Source of the DNA: Verrucomicrobiia bacterium
GTDB lineage: Bacteria > Omnitrophota > Omnitrophia > Omnitrophales > Aquincolibacteriaceae
Reading direction: 5' to 3'
DNA length: 37,554 nucleotides
Assembly (NCBI GenBank): GCA_035495615.1
Contig: DATJFP010000075.1
Coordinates: 1-37,554 of the forward strand
Shown here: positions 7,398 to 14,725 of the stretch, piece after piece
How positions within the stretch are numbered: the stretch's first letter is position 1
Layout: every line of letters begins with the position of its first letter
Notes under the pieces: generated by a model
The model's database searches: none
Seen by the model: the letters and a program-made list of their open reading frames with translations, nothing else
What the model was told of the DNA's origin: nothing
Made by a program: the position numbers and the translations under genes

Positions 7398-8960
7398 TTA
7401 ACTCTCCAAACTTCCCGAGGCCTGAAGCTCCTTGAAGCTGCACCAGCCTCCGCCGTGCGTGTCGATCAGTTTCACCTTCAGGAATTTTGCTTTGACCGGC
7501 TGTTCGAATTTATATTCCTGGTAAGGATTGCCGGCAAAGACCATGTTCGTAGTCTCGAATTTTCCCACTGAAGTCCAGGGACCGGACGGCGCGGCTTCCG
7601 AAACGCTGAACTCAATCGTCTTGCAGTTGACGTTGCTGGCTTCCAGGATGGGCACCGCCACCTTGGTGAGGAGCGCGGTCTTGCCGCCTTCGAAACCGTA
7701 AATCGCCTCGTCGTTGGGATAAAAATCGCCGCTCTCCCCCACGGCTCCGTCGTGGCCGTCGATCAGATTTTTCATGTTGTCGCGGCTTCCGGCGATGAAC
7801 TGGCCGCCGTTTTCCGCGGCAAGCAGGTTGATCTCGGGCTTGGGCCTCTTGGCGGCTTCGGCCTGGAATTCCTCCTCGCTCAGATACTTGCCGTAGGCCT
7901 TCCATTCATAATTCGTGGGATTGCCGCCGCCGACGCTCTTGCCGACCTGCACGCGAAGATAGCGAAGAACCGCGGGCGGTTGGATTTGGAATTCCTGATA
8001 GATGTTCCCGAAGTAAACCTTGTTCTGCACCTTGAACTCCGCGATCGGGAAAAATCCTTTTTCGGGGCTGTCCAGGGAGGCAAACAATTTCATGTCGCTC
8101 GGGTTGTAATCGCTGACCTCAAAAATCGGGACCGCAAATTTCTCCAAAAGCACCGGCTGCTTGAAAGCAAAAACCGCCTCGCTGCCGGAAGGCAGGACTT
8201 TGTACTCTTTTTCGTCGCCGTCGATCATGTAAGCAAAGTCCTGGGTGCTGGAAGAAACGATCGTCGTGCCGTTTGCCGCGGAGAGAATATTGTCGCCGCC
8301 GCCTTTCTGCGCGGTGAGAAGCTTGGTTTTCTCCGCCACTTCTTCGAGCGACTTCTTGAGCTCGCCCGCGTCCTTGGCTTCCACGAAAGTGCCGGACGTC
8401 ATTTCCGCGAGCTTCTTCAGCTGGCCTTTGGCCGCGTCGCTCGCGTCAAAGCCGATGGCGTGGATCGTGAACTCGATGCCGCGGGCTTTCAGGTCCTGGA
8501 TCACGGCCACGGGGTCTTTGCCGCAGGTTTCTTCGCCGTCGGAGATCAGCACGATCGTCTTTTTAACGTCCGCGGCCTGAGTGAAGTCGCCGCCCGCCTG
8601 CTCGAGCGAATACCCCAGCGCCGTCATGCCGTAAGACTTCAGGGCCTGGACTTCGGTGGTCATGCGTCCGGCATCGAAATCGCTGATGGGAACAAGCAGT
8701 TTGGAATCCGTGCAGGATTCGCGGATGTTTTCCTGCACCGGAGTCACGCCGAACACGCGAAGGCCTACGCGCGAGCCCGGGCTGATCTGGCCGGCCACGG
8801 TCGTGAGCGCCTGCTTGGCCTCGTCCAGTTTGGTCGTGCCGCGCGGCGCATCGTTCATGCTGCCGGACGCGTCGAAAACGATCTCGATTTCCCCGGGCGT
8901 CTGGGCGAAAAGAGGCAGGGAAAAACAAAAAAGGCTGATGGCGAGAAAGGCGGTCCTCAT
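7398..8960 (-). CDS. Secreted von Willebrand factor A protein with two discoidin-like repeats
   Basis: 520 residues from the ATG at 8958-8960, chosen because GGAGGAATC precedes it and a clean signal peptide follows (cleavage near FAQ, residue 20). A longer in-frame extension upstream lacks such signals. The VWA domain carries the MIDAS motif DASGS at 30-34 and SDGEE later, so it should bind a divalent metal. Two related beta-sandwich repeats follow at about 220-365 and 375-515. Matching blocks are NILSAANG/NLLAAENG, LEKFAVPIFEVS/LTKVAVPILEAS and YFGNIYQEFQ/FAGNPYQEYK; they look like F5/8 type C (discoidin) modules. A role in adhesion or ligand binding in the periplasm or outside the cell is likely. 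Confidence 0.8.
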   Translation of the reverse strand: MRTAFLAISLFCFSLPLFAQTPGEIEIVFDASGSMNDAPRGTTKLDEAKQALTTVAGQISPGSRVGLRVFGVTPVQENIRESCTDSKLLVPISDFDAGRMTTEVQALKSYGMTALGYSLEQAGGDFTQAADVKKTIVLISDGEETCGKDPVAVIQDLKARGIEFTIHAIGFDASDAAKGQLKKLAEMTSGTFVEAKDAGELKKSLEEVAEKTKLLTAQKGGGDNILSAANGTTIVSSSTQDFAYMIDGDEKEYKVLPSGSEAVFAFKQPVLLEKFAVPIFEVSDYNPSDMKLFASLDSPEKGFFPIAEFKVQNKVYFGNIYQEFQIQPPAVLRYLRVQVGKSVGGGNPTNYEWKAYGKYLSEEEFQAEAAKRPKPEINLLAAENGGQFIAGSRDNMKNLIDGHDGAVGESGDFYPNDEAIYGFEGGKTALLTKVAVPILEASNVNCKTIEFSVSEAAPSGPWTSVGKFETTNMVFAGNPYQEYKFEQPVKAKFLKVKLIDTHGGGWCSFKELQASGSLES

Positions 8961-9076
8961 GATTCCTCCGTTAATGGCTGGACGGGATGATAGCCTGTGA
9001 AAACTGGCGGATTCTACCATAACCGGAGGGAAACAAGAACGCCCTCGCCAAAAGAAAATTTTCTACTTTCCCCTTG

Positions 9077-9100
9077 ATAAACGGACGATCGTCCGTTTAT
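9077..9100. promoter_or_regulatory. 24-bp perfect palindrome, probable LexA-type operator
   Basis: A perfect inverted repeat centred between 9088 and 9089; its inner 20 bases read AAACGGACGATCGTCCGTTT. It ends 9 bases before the ATG of the LexA-like gene, so a bound dimer would block transcription or initiation of that gene and the overlapping polymerase. Autoregulation through such a site is the rule for LexA-family repressors. The sequence matches neither the E. coli nor the Bacillus SOS box. The divergent VWA gene starts 117 bases away and could also be affected. Confidence 0.65.
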
Positions 9101-9109
9101 TATTAGGCC

Positions 9110-9697
9110 ATGGCCAGGCCCCTGGATATTCCTTCCTGCGTGGGAAAAATGAAAGGGTTCGTGCAGGCGCACGGACGGCTCCCCACTTTTTCCGAAGCTC
9201 AGAAACTGCTGGGCTATCGTTCCAAAGGCGGCGTCTCGAATCTCATGGCGCACCTGGCGCGGCACCGCTTCGTGGAAAAAGACCGCCACGGGAAACGGGT
9301 GCCCACTTCCCTTTTGAAGAGCGGCCTGAAGCTCCTGGGCGCGGTGCAGGCGGGCTTCCCCTCGCCCGCGGAAGAAGAACTCATCGATACGCTGTCGCTC
9401 GACGAATTCCTGGTCCCCAACCGCGAGGCCAGTTACCTGGTGAAAGTGACGGGCGACTCCATGATCGAAGCGGGCATCTTCCCGGACGATCTCATTATCG
9501 TCGAGCGCGGTCGCTCGCCGAAAAGCGGCGACATCGTCATCGCCCAGATCGACGGCGAATGGACCCTGAAATATTTCGAAAAAACAGCGGGCGGCGTGGT
9601 GCTGCGCCCGGCCAATAAAAAATATCCCCCCCTTTACCCGAAAGGCGAGCTCATCGTCGCCGGAGTGGTGGTGGCCAATGTACGAAAATACCGCTGA
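9110..9697 (+). CDS. LexA/UmuD-like repressor with S24 self-cleavage domain
   Basis: 195 residues. The N-terminal 70 residues form a winged-helix-like region (LPTFSEAQKLLGYRSKGGVSN, with the pattern of LexA 'PT..Eia..lG..S...V...l..L'). The C-terminal half is peptidase S24: cleavage site Ala81-Gly82, nucleophile Ser117 in GDSM, general base Lys154 in WTLKYF. LexA proteins repress SOS genes and cut themselves when bound to RecA filaments. The next gene, a Y-family polymerase, overlaps the 3' end by 20 bases, so this is a damage-inducible mutagenesis cassette like umuDC, but with a DNA-binding LexA-like partner. This may be a dedicated repressor rather than the chromosomal master LexA. Confidence 0.88.
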   Translation: MARPLDIPSCVGKMKGFVQAHGRLPTFSEAQKLLGYRSKGGVSNLMAHLARHRFVEKDRHGKRVPTSLLKSGLKLLGAVQAGFPSPAEEELIDTLSLDEFLVPNREASYLVKVTGDSMIEAGIFPDDLIIVERGRSPKSGDIVIAQIDGEWTLKYFEKTAGGVVLRPANKKYPPLYPKGELIVAGVVVANVRKYR

Positions 9698-11009
9698 CGC
9701 TTCCCGTCCCTGGACGCTCGTTTCTTTTCCGAATGCCGTGGTGCACGTCGACTGTAACGCTTTCTTTACGTCCGTGGAGCAGGCGCTCGATCCTTCCCTG
9801 AAAGGCAAGCCCGTCATCACGGGAAAAGAGCGCGGGATCGTGGCGTGCGCGAGCTACGAAGCCAAGGCGCTCGGCATCAAGCGCCCCATGCGCCTGTGGG
9901 ACGCGCGCAAGATCTGCCCGCAGCTGGTGTGCCTTCCCAGCGATTACGAAACCTACAGCCTTTATTCCAAACGCATGTTCGAAATCCTGCGCCGCTTCAC
10001 GCCCGCCGTGGAAGAGTCTTCCATGGACGAAGGCTTCGCGAATCTGACGGGCATGAGGCGCGTGCACCACAAAGGTTACGCGGAAATCGCGTGGGACATG
10101 AAGAGCGCGATCCAGCGCGAGCTGGGGCTCACGGTGTCGCTGGGCCTGGGGGTCACCAAAACCCTGGCCAAAATCATTTCCGCCGAAAAAAAGCCGGACG
10201 GCTTCACCGTGGTGCGCGCCCGTGAGCTGCACACCTATCTTGCGGGTGTCGCGGCCGGACGCGTGTGCGGGCTCGGCCCCAACAGCGTCGCCCTGTTGAA
10301 AAAATACGGCGTGCACACGGCGCTCGATTACGCGCTGCGGCCGGAAGCCTGGACGAAAAAACTCCTCGGCAAGACCGGCGTGGAGCTGTGGCATGAGCTG
10401 CGCGGCGAATGGGTCTATCCCCTCGTCACCGAAGAAAAGCACGATTACGGCTCGATCAGCAAGTGCAAGACGTTCACCCCGCCGTCTTCCGACAAAAACT
10501 TCGTGCGCGCCCAGCTTGTCCGCAACATCGAGTCCGCGTTCATCAAGATGCGCCGGCACAAGCTGCGCGCCCGCGGCATGGCCGTTTTCCTGCGCGAAAA
10601 AGATTTCAGCAGCGAGGGCGTGGAAGCCCTGCTCGACCGCTCCACCTCTTCCACGATCGAGGCCGCGCGCCTGGGCGTGCAGCTTTTCGAAAAGATTTTC
10701 CGTCCCAACACCGCCTACCGGTTGACGGGCATCGCGCTTTTCAAGCTCGAGTCCGGCCAGCACAGCCAGTATTCGCTTTTCGACGACGTGCCGCGCATCG
10801 AGTCGCTGAAAGCCGTGGACAAAGTCATCGATGAGGCTAACAGGCATTACGGCAAACACAGCCTGCGCCTGGGCACCGGGCTTTGGCTGGCGGCGCATGC
10901 CCAGCATCTTTCCGAGCGCGGCGACCTTCCGGAACGGAAAAAGCAGCTGCTGCCGGGTGAAACCGCGCGCCGGCGTATCGGCATTCCCGTTTGGAAAATC
11001 AAAGTCTAG
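9678..11009 (+). CDS. Y-family DNA polymerase (DinB/UmuC-like), translesion synthesis
   Basis: 443 residues. Catalytic carboxylates are visible: Asp25 in HVDCNAFFTSVEQ and Asp117-Glu118 in SSMDEGF, with the fingers segment VACASYEAKALGIKRPM. The palm, thumb helix-hairpin-helix (VCGLGPNSVALLKKYGV) and little-finger regions follow. A QYSLF segment near residue 365 resembles a sliding-clamp binding motif. It copies past damaged bases at low fidelity. The gene begins inside the end of the LexA-like gene and is surely co-expressed with it. It stops 4 bases from the convergent pfkA gene with no obvious terminator between. Length is closer to DinB plus a tail than to minimal DinB. Confidence 0.9.
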   Translation: MYENTADASRPWTLVSFPNAVVHVDCNAFFTSVEQALDPSLKGKPVITGKERGIVACASYEAKALGIKRPMRLWDARKICPQLVCLPSDYETYSLYSKRMFEILRRFTPAVEESSMDEGFANLTGMRRVHHKGYAEIAWDMKSAIQRELGLTVSLGLGVTKTLAKIISAEKKPDGFTVVRARELHTYLAGVAAGRVCGLGPNSVALLKKYGVHTALDYALRPEAWTKKLLGKTGVELWHELRGEWVYPLVTEEKHDYGSISKCKTFTPPSSDKNFVRAQLVRNIESAFIKMRRHKLRARGMAVFLREKDFSSEGVEALLDRSTSSTIEAARLGVQLFEKIFRPNTAYRLTGIALFKLESGQHSQYSLFDDVPRIESLKAVDKVIDEANRHYGKHSLRLGTGLWLAAHAQHLSERGDLPERKKQLLPGETARRRIGIPVWKIKV

Positions 11010-11013
11010 AAGT

Positions 11014-11991
11014 CTAGGTGGAGAGATGGGGAACGAGGCCCATCAGGAACGAGGAGAGTTTCTTTTTCTTCAAGGTCAGCGGAAACGGCACGAGAACCAG
11101 CTCACCCCGGATCTTGCCCGCGGCGCCGCTTTTGTCTTCGAGAAGTTTTTCGAAAGCATAGGCACCCAGCTCCGTGCCGAGGATCCTGTCCTGCACCTTG
11201 GGCGAGCCGCCGCGCTGAACATGGCCCAGGATGGTCAGGCGGTATTCGAACCCCGTATACGCCTGGAGTTTTTCCGCCACTTCCCCGGCGCCGCCCTGGC
11301 AGCCTTCGGCCACAACCACAATGCTGCTGGTCTTTCCTCTCTTGCGGGCCTCGGCCAGGCGCCGGGCCACGCGGCGAAGATCCTGCCGGACTTCCGGCAC
11401 GAAGATTTCCTCGGCGCCGCCCGCGATGCCCGCGGACAGTGCGATAAAGCCGGCTTCCCGGCCCATCACCTCGAGAACGAAAAAGCGGTCATGGGATTCG
11501 GCCGTGTCGCGCAGCTTGTCGATCGCTTCCAGGGCCGTGTCCACCGCCGTCGCGTATCCCACCGTGTCGTCGGTTCCATCCAGGTCATTGTCGATGGTTC
11601 CGGGAACGCCCGTGATCGGGCCTTTCCAGATTTTGCCGAGGTCGATCGCGCCGCGGTAGGTGCCATCGCCGCCGATGACGATGAGGCCGTCGATGCCGGC
11701 ACGCTCCAGATTCTCTTTCGCCTTGCGCAGGCCGGCCGCGGTTTCAAATTCCTTGCAGCGCGATGTCTTCAGAATGGTGCCGCCGCGCTGGATAATGTTG
11801 GATACCGCGCGCGGGCCCATGTCCAAAAAGTCGTTTTGGATCAGCCCCTGATACCCGTGCCTTACGCCGATGGGACGGATACCGCGCGCATGCGCGCACC
11901 GCACGATCGCGCGGAGGGCGGCATTCATGCCCGGCGCGTCGCCGCCGCTGGTCAGGACGGCGATCCGCTCTTTTTTCTTTTTAGCTTTCAT
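11014..11991 (-). CDS. pfkA: ATP-dependent 6-phosphofructokinase
   Basis: 325 residues, the standard bacterial length. It phosphorylates fructose-6-phosphate to the 1,6-bisphosphate in glycolysis. The ATP site TSGGDAPGMNAALR is at 14-27, GGDGTYRGA at 107-115 and PGTIDND at 130-136, with the catalytic base Asp134. The Gly in GGDG and the Gly in PGTIDND are the residues expected for ATP use; pyrophosphate-dependent enzymes have Asp and Lys there. MGREAGFIA contributes to the sugar-phosphate site. A 53-residue lipoprotein gene lies 32 bases upstream on the same strand. The C-terminal tail is Lys-rich. Confidence 0.95.
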   Translation of the reverse strand: MKAKKKKERIAVLTSGGDAPGMNAALRAIVRCAHARGIRPIGVRHGYQGLIQNDFLDMGPRAVSNIIQRGGTILKTSRCKEFETAAGLRKAKENLERAGIDGLIVIGGDGTYRGAIDLGKIWKGPITGVPGTIDNDLDGTDDTVGYATAVDTALEAIDKLRDTAESHDRFFVLEVMGREAGFIALSAGIAGGAEEIFVPEVRQDLRRVARRLAEARKRGKTSSIVVVAEGCQGGAGEVAEKLQAYTGFEYRLTILGHVQRGGSPKVQDRILGTELGAYAFEKLLEDKSGAAGKIRGELVLVPFPLTLKKKKLSSFLMGLVPHLST

Positions 11992-12023
11992 GAGGGTTCC
12001 CTATTGCAGGAGTGAGTTTACCC

Positions 12024-12185
12024 TCAATGCCCATCGACGACAACGACTTTGTCGTCGTCATGATTCGCCACGGCCGCGCCCGTTGCCGCGCCGCCCGCGA
12101 ACCACAACGGGGCGCATCCCGAAAAAAACGCCGCATAAGCAGCCAGCAGAATCGCCCCTGATATCTTCCGTACAATCGGTTTCAT
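12024..12185 (-). CDS. Small lipoprotein, 53 residues
   Basis: The start is fixed by AAAGGAGCGGCT directly before the ATG at 12183-12185. The frame reads a signal sequence with lipobox FSGC (Cys24), then PLWFAGGAATGAAVANHDDDK and a VVVVDGH tail. The glycine/alanine stretch after the lipobox resembles that of small outer-membrane lipoproteins. It is followed 32 bases later by pfkA. Near the end, the coding strand contains a GAC/GTC inverted repeat (about 12039-12059) that could fold into a hairpin. Function unknown. Confidence 0.7.
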   Translation of the reverse strand: MKPIVRKISGAILLAAYAAFFSGCAPLWFAGGAATGAAVANHDDDKVVVVDGH

Positions 12186-12268
12186 AGCCGCTCCTTTCGT
12201 TGTTTCCTTTTTTGCAAGAGCCGTACCGCTCCTTGATAAAGCGCGTCAGAAAGTTTTCGCGGCTTTTC

Positions 12269-12302
12269 TTGTCTGATTTTCAAGGCAAATTGTCTGACTT
12301 TC
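12269..12302. repeat. Two direct TTGTCTGAYTTTC boxes, 21 bp apart
   Basis: TTGTCTGATTTTC at 12269-12281 and TTGTCTGACTTTC at 12290-12302 differ at one base and are spaced exactly 21 bases start to start, about two helical turns. A related GTCAGA in the opposite sense sits at 12245-12250. They lie some 60-90 bases upstream of a sigma-54-like promoter, where enhancer-binding activators usually sit. An activator-binding role is inference. Confidence 0.45.
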
Positions 12303-12358
12303 CGGGCGAGGTTTTCTGTTTTGCCGCGCTTTTCTCTCTCTGCGGAAGACCGCGGTTG

Positions 12359-12375
12359 CTGGCACAGAACGTGCA
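12359..12375 (+). promoter_or_regulatory. Sigma-54-type (-24/-12) promoter
   Basis: CTGGCACAGAACGTGCA matches YTGGCACGRNNNTTGCW at all but two defined positions, with both the -24 GG and the -12 GC in exact spacing. Transcription would start near 12386, and the downstream gene starts at 12405 behind AAGGAGAA. I see no competing sigma-70 pair here. The remaining parts of 12186-12404 hold only the two upstream boxes and the ribosome site of the divergent lipoprotein gene. Confidence 0.6.
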
Positions 12376-12404
12376 AAAGCATCCTGCAAATGAAGGAGAA
12401 CGTC

Positions 12405-12638
12405 ATGAAAAGAATCCTGCTTTCACTTTTGATCGCGGTGCTTGCCGTTCCGTCCGTTTACGCGGCCGGAGACGATTGCCAGCCCGGCCAGCGCAAGGAC
12501 GCCAAAGGAAAATGCATTGCGGACGTGGAGCCGGCACAAACCGCTCCCGCAGCCGACACGGCGTCCAAGGACGGCACTTCCACGACAGGCGGCCAGCCCT
12601 TGGGCTCCGCGGGCATGGGCTCCGGCGCTCCGTCCTGA
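12405..12638 (+). CDS. Small exported protein of unknown function
   Basis: 77 residues from the ATG at 12405, preceded by AAGGAGAACGTC. The signal peptide MKRILLSLLIAVLAVPSVYA is followed by a short region with two cysteines (DDCQPGQRKDAKGKC), which could form a disulfide, and then a low-complexity Ala/Thr/Gly/Ser tail. Probably periplasmic. It lies directly behind the sigma-54-like promoter and ahead of sodC, from which it is separated by a large hairpin. No family recognised. Confidence 0.65.
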   Translation: MKRILLSLLIAVLAVPSVYAAGDDCQPGQRKDAKGKCIADVEPAQTAPAADTASKDGTSTTGGQPLGSAGMGSGAPS

Positions 12639-12715
12639 TTTACGAGGCTCGCCCGCGGAGACTGCCGCGAAAGACTTGATCTTTGCGCGGAGTTTGACGC
12701 CGGCGATGCCTCTTC

Positions 12716-12771
12716 CAGTACCGGTTTCCCGCGGGACACATCCATGCCCGTCTCCCCGGGAACCGGTACTG
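12716..12771 (+). terminator. Large inverted repeat between the small exported protein and sodC
   Basis: CAGTACCGGTT (12716-12726) pairs perfectly with AACCGGTACTG (12761-12771), and the stem can be extended by CCCG/CGGG-type pairs. TTTAAATTA follows. It could terminate the upstream transcript or act as an attenuator or stabilising structure ahead of sodC. The T-run is short, so I am not sure it is a true intrinsic terminator. No promoter for sodC is clear in 12639-12809. Confidence 0.45.
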
Positions 12772-12809
12772 TTTAAATTATCCAACAAAGGAACAGAGAG
12801 GAGACGGCG

Positions 12810-13340
12810 ATGTCCCATGGCGATCTTGTTGCAAAAAGTCTTACCGGAATGGCGGTTGTTGTCTTTTGTACGGCGGGTACGGCCGTGGCCGCGAGCGTCG
12901 ACGTGGCGCTCCAGCCCACGGATCCGTCTTTTAAGGCGCAAGGGACCGTGACGCTGACCGAAACCGCGGACGGCCTTGCCGTGCGCGCCCAGGTCAGCCA
13001 AGCGTCCCCCGGCAAACACGGATTTCACATCCATGAAAACGGAAGCTGCGCGGACAAAGGAAACGCGGCCGGAAGCCACTTCAATCCGGACAAGCTCCCG
13101 CACGGAGACGTCGTGCGAAGCGGCCTTACCGCGGCGCACGCGGGCGATCTCGGGAACCTGGAAGTCGCCGAAGACGGCACCGGGATGCTCGACACGCAGG
13201 TCAAAGGGCTCACCCTGAGCGAAGGCAAATATTCCGTGAGGGGCCGTGCGGTGGTTCTGCACGAAAAAGAAGATGATTTCGGCCAGCCGTCGGGAAATGC
13301 CGGCGGCAGGATCGCGTGCGGTGTCATTCCTGAAAAATAA
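12810..13340 (+). CDS. sodC: Cu/Zn superoxide dismutase, exported
   Basis: 176 residues with a signal sequence (hydrophobic 10-27, cleavage near AVAA), so the enzyme works in the periplasm, turning superoxide into peroxide and oxygen. All metal ligands are present: His73, His75 and His151 for copper, His90 as the bridge, His98, His110 and Asp113 for zinc. The disulfide pair Cys80-Cys170 and the active-site Arg167 (GGRIACGVI) are intact. AGAGGAGACGGCG precedes the ATG. It is followed by an entericidin-like gene 27 bases on. The mature enzyme should be functional. Confidence 0.95.
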   Translation: MSHGDLVAKSLTGMAVVVFCTAGTAVAASVDVALQPTDPSFKAQGTVTLTETADGLAVRAQVSQASPGKHGFHIHENGSCADKGNAAGSHFNPDKLPHGDVVRSGLTAAHAGDLGNLEVAEDGTGMLDTQVKGLTLSEGKYSVRGRAVVLHEKEDDFGQPSGNAGGRIACGVIPEK

Positions 13341-13367
13341 TAACTTTTTTACCCAAGGAGGAAGACC

Positions 13368-13496
13368 ATGAAAAACTTCGTTGCATTGGCCATGATTCTC
13401 GTTCTTCTCGGCGTCGCCACCGGCTGCGAAACCATGCACGGCGCGGGAAAAGACATTGAAAATGCCGGCGAGACCATTCAGGACGGGTCCCGCTAA
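13368..13496 (+). CDS. Entericidin-like small lipoprotein
   Basis: 42 residues. The start is fixed by AAGGAGGAAGACC before the ATG. The signal sequence ends in lipobox ATGC (Cys20), followed by ETMHGAGKDIENAGETIQDG. The 'C.T..G.GkDi...G..I' pattern is that of the entericidin EcnA/EcnB family, small membrane lipoproteins linked to stress responses. It lies downstream of sodC and before a strong double hairpin, so it is probably the last gene of the sodC transcript. Confidence 0.85.
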   Translation: MKNFVALAMILVLLGVATGCETMHGAGKDIENAGETIQDGSR

Positions 13497-13508
13497 CGAT
13501 CCGGGAAA

Positions 13509-13573
13509 AGCCGGATGCCCATCCGGCTTGGGCGGCGGCGGGCCTCAAAGGCTTGCCGCCGCCGTTTTATTTT
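13509..13573. terminator. Double hairpin, bidirectional terminator
   Basis: AGCCGGATG (13509-13517) pairs with CATCCGGCT (13520-13528); read on the minus strand this stem is followed by TTTTC. GGCGGCGGC (13531-13539) pairs with GCCGCCGCC (13555-13563) and is followed by GTTTTATTTT on the plus strand. Together they separate the plus-strand sodC/entericidin unit from the convergent minus-strand genes. Confidence 0.8.
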
Positions 13574-13582
13574 GAGCTTCCG

Positions 13583-14002
13583 CTAGACGCCCTTCTTGTT
13601 CCCGAACAAATTCTCGATCTTGTCCACGCGGTTGGACCACAGCACCACTTCCGAGGCTTGGAGCACGTCTTCCTCGGAATCGAAGTAGGATCTTTTTTCG
13701 GCGAGCTTGCTGTATTCGTCCACGAGGTTTTTGCGGGCCGTCTTTTCCATGTCTTCTTCGGCGAGCCGCTTTTGGATGTCGAGCATGGCGTCTCTCAGCC
13801 TTTTCTGCGCGTCTCGGAGCTTGTCCCGGTAATCGTCGGCCGCCTTCTTGTAATTCTCTTTGCTTTGCGCGATAGCCGCTTCGTCCGCCGGACCGAAATC
13901 GACTTTCACGGGCGCATTTTTTTCCGAAATGCCGGGGCCGACAAAAGCGGTCGCAGCCAGAAAAAAACACGATGCGAGCATCCCTCTCAGGACGTATTTC
14001 AC
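13583..14002 (-). CDS. Exported coiled-coil protein of unknown function
   Basis: 139 residues with a GTG start behind GGAGAGAAAA. The signal peptide (MKYVLRGMLASCFFLAATAF) is followed by a long charged helical region, roughly residues 45-115, rich in Lys, Glu, Asp and Ala with heptad-like spacing (YRDKLRDAQKRLRDAMLDIQ). Probably a periplasmic helical protein. It does not show the LTxxQ motif of Spy/CpxP chaperones. It follows the gene at 14021 by 18 bases, so the two are likely one operon. Confidence 0.65.
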   Translation of the reverse strand: MKYVLRGMLASCFFLAATAFVGPGISEKNAPVKVDFGPADEAAIAQSKENYKKAADDYRDKLRDAQKRLRDAMLDIQKRLAEEDMEKTARKNLVDEYSKLAEKRSYFDSEEDVLQASEVVLWSNRVDKIENLFGNKKGV

Positions 14003-14020
14003 GGGATTTTCTCTCCAGGA

Positions 14021-14533
14021 TTAAGCGCGGGGCTCAATATTGTCGGTGACTCGGAGCACGGTGCGGTTCATCGCGTCGAAAGCCACGATCTTCCGGAACA
14101 CCTGTTTTTTGCCGCGGTATTCGTATTCCACGATCATTTCCGATTGCAGCTGGCCCATTCCCGGCTCCGTCCTTTTATTCTGGCGGCGGATGCCGTTGGC
14201 CGCGGCCAGTTTTTCGACTTCTTCATAGGTCATGCCTTCACGCACGACGAAGAATCCCCAGGCGCGCCTTTCGTTGTAATCCTGCTGTTCGTCCTCGATT
14301 TTTTCCTCTTCGAGGGCGGTCAGCGAAGGCGCCGGAGACGGGGGCAGGCCGGCCTGGGCCTGCAGTGAAGCGGAAACGCTTTGCGAGATAGAGGGAGCTG
14401 CCGCGGGAGCCGGCGGGCCTTTTCCGTCCCCTTCGATCAGGACGGCATTGCCCTGTGTGACAACCCGGTCTTCCGCTGAAAGAACCGGGCACAGCAGGCA
14501 GCAGCACAACAGCGCGAGCATCCAGATTCTCAC
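14021..14533 (-). CDS. Exported protein, paralogue of the one at 33576-34085
   Basis: 170 residues, GTG start behind GAAGGAGG. The signal peptide ends near SAE. A Pro/Ala/Ser-rich linker leads to a folded C-terminal part: WGFFVVREGMTYEEVEKLAA, then EYEYRGKKQVFRKIVAFDA, then RTVLRV. The first part resembles the SmpA/OmlA-like pattern 'v..Gmt.eeV..l.G'. The last 40 residues match the C-terminus of the protein at 33576-34085 (DYEYRNEKVVVRKKIIFEA and WTVLRV). Function unknown; probably periplasmic. Confidence 0.65.
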   Translation of the reverse strand: MRIWMLALLCCCLLCPVLSAEDRVVTQGNAVLIEGDGKGPPAPAAAPSISQSVSASLQAQAGLPPSPAPSLTALEEEKIEDEQQDYNERRAWGFFVVREGMTYEEVEKLAAANGIRRQNKRTEPGMGQLQSEMIVEYEYRGKKQVFRKIVAFDAMNRTVLRVTDNIEPRA

Positions 14534-14725
14534 AAAGCCTCCTTCGCCCTGGGGTTAAGGGCAGCAATTTGGAATCAATAATTATGCCAAGGAAAGGTCC
14601 GCGCCGGCCCGCGTTTTTGAAGCGCTTCGCGGTTCCGGACCGGCGCAGTTGTACGGAATTCATGCGCGAGTGTCCGACATCTCCGACACTTCTCTGTTCC
14701 GCCGGGGGCCGAAGCCTTCGTAAGG

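Noticed and set aside
7752-8990. Plus-strand frame of 412 codons opposite the VWA gene
   Set aside because: The minus strand has a signal peptide, MIDAS motif, repeats and strong ribosome site; the plus frame has no domain.
9651-10907. Minus-strand frame of 418 codons opposite the Y-family polymerase
   Set aside because: Shadow of a gene with intact polymerase motifs.
12182-12406. Minus-strand frame of 74 codons upstream of the 53-residue lipoprotein
   Set aside because: Basic, no domain, and covers the promoter and box region of the divergent gene; treated as intergenic.
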